Assembly: GCA_002633025.1 (NCBI GenBank)
Contig: NMRB01000110.1
Span: 565,088 to 629,087, forward strand
From: Notospermus geniculatus
Taxonomy: Eukaryota; Nemertea; Pilidiophora; Heteronemertea; Lineidae
DNA: 64,000 nucleotides
Direction of reading: 5' to 3'
How positions within the stretch are numbered: the stretch's first letter is position 1; the number at the start of each line of letters is the position of its first letter. Below the pieces are notes generated by a model, which worked only from the letters and a program-made list of their open reading frames with translations, ran no database searches and was not told the DNA's origin. Positions 60,701-64,000 of this stretch are shown here, in pieces. Position numbers and translations under genes: made by a program.

Positions 60701-63700
60701 AGGCAGACTGTGGAAGACGTGTGAGGAGTGTATCATGCTCAGTACTAAACATGTAAATGAGAGCAGAGACACCAGACCTCAGATTCTAGTAAAGGATATC
60801 AACGTACAGTATCTCCCCAGTCGCGATTGTCACCTGCTCGGACATCGTGGTCCTACATGTATCTAGAAAGAAGGGGGACGAAAAGCGTTGCAAATACCGG
60901 GCTCTAGCTACTGACCTGGCCGCAACCCACAAGGACTCCAACGTAAGTAATCCGTATCGCGCACTGTGGGTTCACTCGGCCACCTTAAATCCGTGACGAA
61001 AGGAGGTGAAACAGCTATGGAGCCGAGTCGTGAAGGCGCACGTGCGAAGGAGGTCTAACCAGCTGATATGTTTAGCAGCGCAAAGACCACCAAGCACCAC
61101 CTCGCTCAGTGAGAGCGAAGGTACCAGACTTGCTCAGACGCCGCGGTCCCTGAGTGGAATAGAACTTTCCAAAACCCAGGCTCTAGCTACTGACCTGGCC
61201 GAAACCCACAATGGCTTCGACATAAGTCTAGTCCCTATCGCACGCTGTGGGTCCACTCGGCCACCTTCTTAAATCCGTGAAGAAGGAGGTCAAACAGCTA
61301 TGGAGCTGAGTCGTGAAGGCACACTCGCAAAAGAGGTCTAGCTAGCTGCCACCTTCAGCAGCGCAACGACCATCAAGCACCGTCTCTCTCGCTCATGCAG
61401 TGAGGGCGAAGGCTACTGGACATGATTGGTCATTGAATTTGGAGAAGGTAGAAATTGACGCAACTTACACGATGCTGAGAACACTGGCAGCTTGTTGAAT
61501 TTTTTGTTTGTTCCTGGTCGTTTTGATATTGTCTGTACACTGGAATATCATGATGCTGAAAGAGGGATCGATAAAGAAATATACGACTTGCTGGTAAGGA
61601 GATGATTACAGAAATACATGTAAGTAATGTAATCTCAAGAATGCTTTCTAAATCATGGTTTAGCTGGGTGGCGGTATAATACAGATTTCTTTATGGACGT
61701 GGCTTAGTTCCCGGCATGGCGTGAAGAGGTTATTCATAGGTTGGCCATCTCAACTTTTGGGGTTCTGTATACATGTACTTCATGTAATGACAGTAAAAAG
61801 AGTGGCCGGACTGTAACTGGCGCCATACAACTTTAGGTGTCATCGGGTTACACTCAGGAAGGAAAGGAAAAGAGATCTATCGAATAATCTCACTGACCAG
61901 CCGTCCTCCGTCCCCAGCCACATGGTACTCTTAAATGGATCATACAGCGAGCAAGACTTTGGTTCTTTTTCCTCTTCATCAGACGACTTCACGGTCGCCT
62001 CAGCGTCGGCGAATTCTTCTTCATCTTCATCAGAGGAGGAATCATCAGAACTACTGCTTGAGTCTCCCTCAAGCTTGTCAGACGATTTGGGTGTGTGGAT
62101 CAAGCATGACTGTCGCCGACATCCTTTGCAACTGCCCATCCTAAAGGTGAAGTTTTCATTTTGTCAAAGTTTGATGCATGTATGAAGAATCTAAGTGTAT
62201 TGACTTTAAATTGCTTCGATTATCGCAGGAGGAAAGGCTTATTTGCGGAATTTTATCTCATATCCTTCTCTAAGAAAAAATAAAGCATTTATCTTCCATA
62301 CACGACAACTCACGTGTTGCTTTTTTCTTACCGTTTGAACGGCTGAGCCTGAGCAGGGACAGCGCAGACACACAGTATCCGCGAATTACATCCCGGCACA
62401 GGAGTGTTCAGCGTTACGATTGGCTCCGGCTCCAAGCTGAGTAGACACATGTGACCAACATGGCCGTCGCTGTTACAAACCCAAACGTCTCTGTAGTTGT
62501 TTGCGTTTAGGCCGTCTATTGGAGCGGCGCAGGAGAACTGCATTCCTGCTCTTGTTTTGGTGATGGGCAATGATTGCATGAAATCTGGAGGTTTGCGGTC
62601 GGTGAGTGTAGCTGAAAAGGAATTTGAAGCACAAGTGAACCATTCAATTGGCTAAAATCAAAGCAACCTCTTGATCGAACGGAGTGAGAATACAAGATCA
62701 ACCCGCTATATATGACATATTCATGCTAGAGCAGAGACTCTGCCCAACAAACAAGCTAGAACATCCGCAGAAAGTGCAGTTCACAATGTTCGGCTCCTCA
62801 CCTAATTTCTGCTTGGCTTCAGCAAACACGAGCTCCCACTGTAACCGTTTCTCCATTGTCGGAAATATGACGCCAATGATGTTAACGCCTTCCCTGTGAG
62901 AAAAATGAATGGAAGGATACAGCACAGGACTTATTACAGCGGAACGAATGCATTTTCATCATCAACAACTAGCAGGCAATGAAAACTCAACAACTGTCAG
63001 ATTTTTGTACTGTTTTTCTGAATTCTTGAATTTACTGCTGTGCAGGGCCGACCTCACAGAAAGTCCGATAGCGGTGTAGTCAATGACAAAATCCGTTATA
63101 ACTAACTGCCGATAGGCGCCGGTAGCACTATCGGACTTTCTGTGCGGTCGGTCCAGGTTGTCACACCACTATGTACAACACTGATCTTACTGAGTGGTAG
63201 TCATGAGGTCTAATCTGGTAAATTCCTGTGCACGTCCTTGATGCTCCACTATTTGTTTCTGTAGTGATGTCATCATATCCTTTATCGTCTCTTCAAGAAT
63301 CTGTAATGATGAATTCGTCGAAATCACAGTTGTTAAAAGTAAGAAAGAAGCTACTCGAGGTTCTCACGATGCAGTCATTTTTTTGACAGGCGTATACTTA
63401 GCAAAAGTAATATTTATTAGAATACATTCCAACGATTCATGACAGTGACTATTCATTCGCCATTAACTTTTCATCCTCCTACCTGATGAGAACAATTCAG
63501 TTTATTTGTAAGCTCCAATGCCTGGCTCAGAAGCGAGTAATCTTCTTCCAAAACATCTTTATCTACTGTACTCCTCCGAGTTAAACTTGCAGCTGAAAGG
63601 GAAAGTGCAGACATGGGTTAGCCAAGTAGCATGTTGACTGATACATGAAATTCTCCATTCAATGGTTTCATTATACAGTTTTCAAGGTACAGTACATCAC

Positions 63701-63870
63701 AAAGAATGTGAATGAAATGGATGAGTTACAACTTTTGATGAGTCAACGTGTGAGTAATTACGAATCTCTCTATGTTCTTACTTTTAATGATATCCACATC
63801 GTCTAAGCCTATCCGCAGCCAAACCTTATGTTTGACGTTGTCCACAAAATCTTGTCCAGAAGGCGATTGT
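57794..63870 (-). CDS. ARHGEF17: ARHGEF17 (p164-RhoGEF/TEM4) orthologue, C-terminal 12 exons
   Basis: Rho guanine-nucleotide exchange factor; this part is the region after the DH-PH core, including the WD40-like propeller. Exons in order: 63870-63782, 63592-63483, 63300-63191, 62893-62802, 62611-62332, 62140-61898, 61555-61469, 59549-59482, 59343-59195, 59014-58840, 58312-58139 and 58044-57794. Every border is GT..AG and every phase fits, about 608 residues to the stop. Diagnostic pieces are VWVCNSDGHVGHMCLLSLEP, MWLGTEDG, YLDNKLFVSLANGDLIVY, GKLWCGC, DDIIRQHKTACLRITAL, WVGTSAG, GHTGHVRFLTS, VISGGDGYEDFRG and the terminal DDSTNHLLLW, which I recognise from vertebrate ARHGEF17. The 243-base exon carries an acidic Ser-rich insert (SSSSSDDSSSDEDEEE), probably a disordered, phosphorylatable loop. 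The catalytic DH domain lies beyond 64000. Introns hold several repeats. Confidence 0.93.
58461..58574. mobile_element. Foldback MITE, GGGGCSGTATGCATAAAAC-ended
   Basis: TCAGGGGCGGTATGCATAAA and TTTATGCATACGGCCCCTGG pair as terminal repeats and continue through ATCTTAAG..CTTAAGAT. It belongs to the same family as 3205-3370 and sits in an ARHGEF17 intron. Confidence 0.8.
59585..60479. mobile_element. Inverted-repeat element, GTAGGGGAGACCGGGGCTGG ends
   Basis: GTAGGGGAGACCGGGGCTGG then TTGTAACA at the left is an exact mirror of the right end (TGTTACAA then CCAGCCCCGGTCTCCCCTAC). The words GTTGGTTGTAACA and TGTTACAACCAACCCC recur inside, so internal sub-repeats are present. About 900 bases, no transposase. 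It lies in the largest ARHGEF17 intron. Confidence 0.8.
60900..61425. repeat. Tandem duplication, about 279-base period
   Basis: GGCTCTAGCTACTGACCTGG starts both units (60900, 61179). They share CTGTGGGT(T/C)CACTCGGCC, AACAGCTATGGAGC and GTGAAGGC.. in the same order, with noticeable divergence, indicating an old duplication inside the intron. Confidence 0.8.
63045..63154. mobile_element. Foldback MITE (GGGCCGACCTCACAGAAAGT)
   Basis: GGGCCGACCTCACAGAAAGT then CCGATAG is mirrored by CTATCGG then ACTTTCTGTGCGGTCGGTCC, with a loop of about 50 bases. Located in the ARHGEF17 intron just 3' of the exon at 63300-63191. Confidence 0.75.
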
Positions 63871-64000
63871 CTGAAAGTACATTATAGCTATCCATTTCCT
63901 TACCCTATTTCTGTATGATTAGGTTGCAAAATTCATGATTTACGTGAACATGCCAGTAAAGTCGTATTGGAGCATTCTGTAATACTTTGCGTTTCTTTCT

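Overview
The window is animal nuclear DNA. Genes are split by GT..AG introns, introns and spacers carry many short foldback (MITE-like) repeats, and the palindromic words TAGGCCTA and TACATGTA recur throughout. Gene content and intron positions suggest a marine invertebrate bilaterian (amphioxus, hemichordate, echinoderm, brachiopod or mollusc); I cannot narrow it further. Eight single N bases are present. Four of them join near-identical sequence, which looks like unmerged haplotypes or failed contig overlaps rather than biology.

Layout. (1) 8-1950 (+): 3' five exons of a beta-tubulin gene. (2) 2.2-3.8 kb: inverted-repeat elements and a tRNA-derived SINE. (3) 5.3-10.3 kb (-): a complete PDGF/VEGF-type growth factor gene in six exons, with its last exon and part of exon 3 duplicated at N joints. 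(4) 11.2-12.5 kb: two terminal-inverted-repeat elements, then a mostly empty stretch to 19.5 kb with three weak terminal-exon candidates and a hairpin array. (5) 19.5-25.6 kb: a tandem segmental duplication carrying two three-exon rhodopsin-like GPCR genes (+). (6) 26.7-27.6 kb (-): a two-exon secreted protein with PAN/apple-like and SUEL-lectin-like domains. (7) 29.3-38.8 kb (-): a Cys-loop anion channel of glycine/glutamate-receptor type whose exon sizes (68, 221, 83, 138) match the classic family gene structure; its last two exons are present twice. (8) 38.8-53.7 kb: no gene recognised, several foldback elements. (9) 53.7-56.5 kb: a frameshifted fragment (-) head-to-head with an intronless 586-aa ankyrin/TRP-like channel (+). 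(10) 57.8-63.9 kb (-): twelve 3' exons of an ARHGEF17 (p164-RhoGEF/TEM4) orthologue.

The genes do not form a pathway; this is an ordinary multigene chromosomal segment. I see no new defence, CRISPR-like or biosynthetic system. The most useful observations are the assembly duplications that double real exons, an apparent presence/absence polymorphism of a foldback element, the patchy identity of the tandem GPCRs, and the intronless TRP-like gene beside its broken inverted relative.
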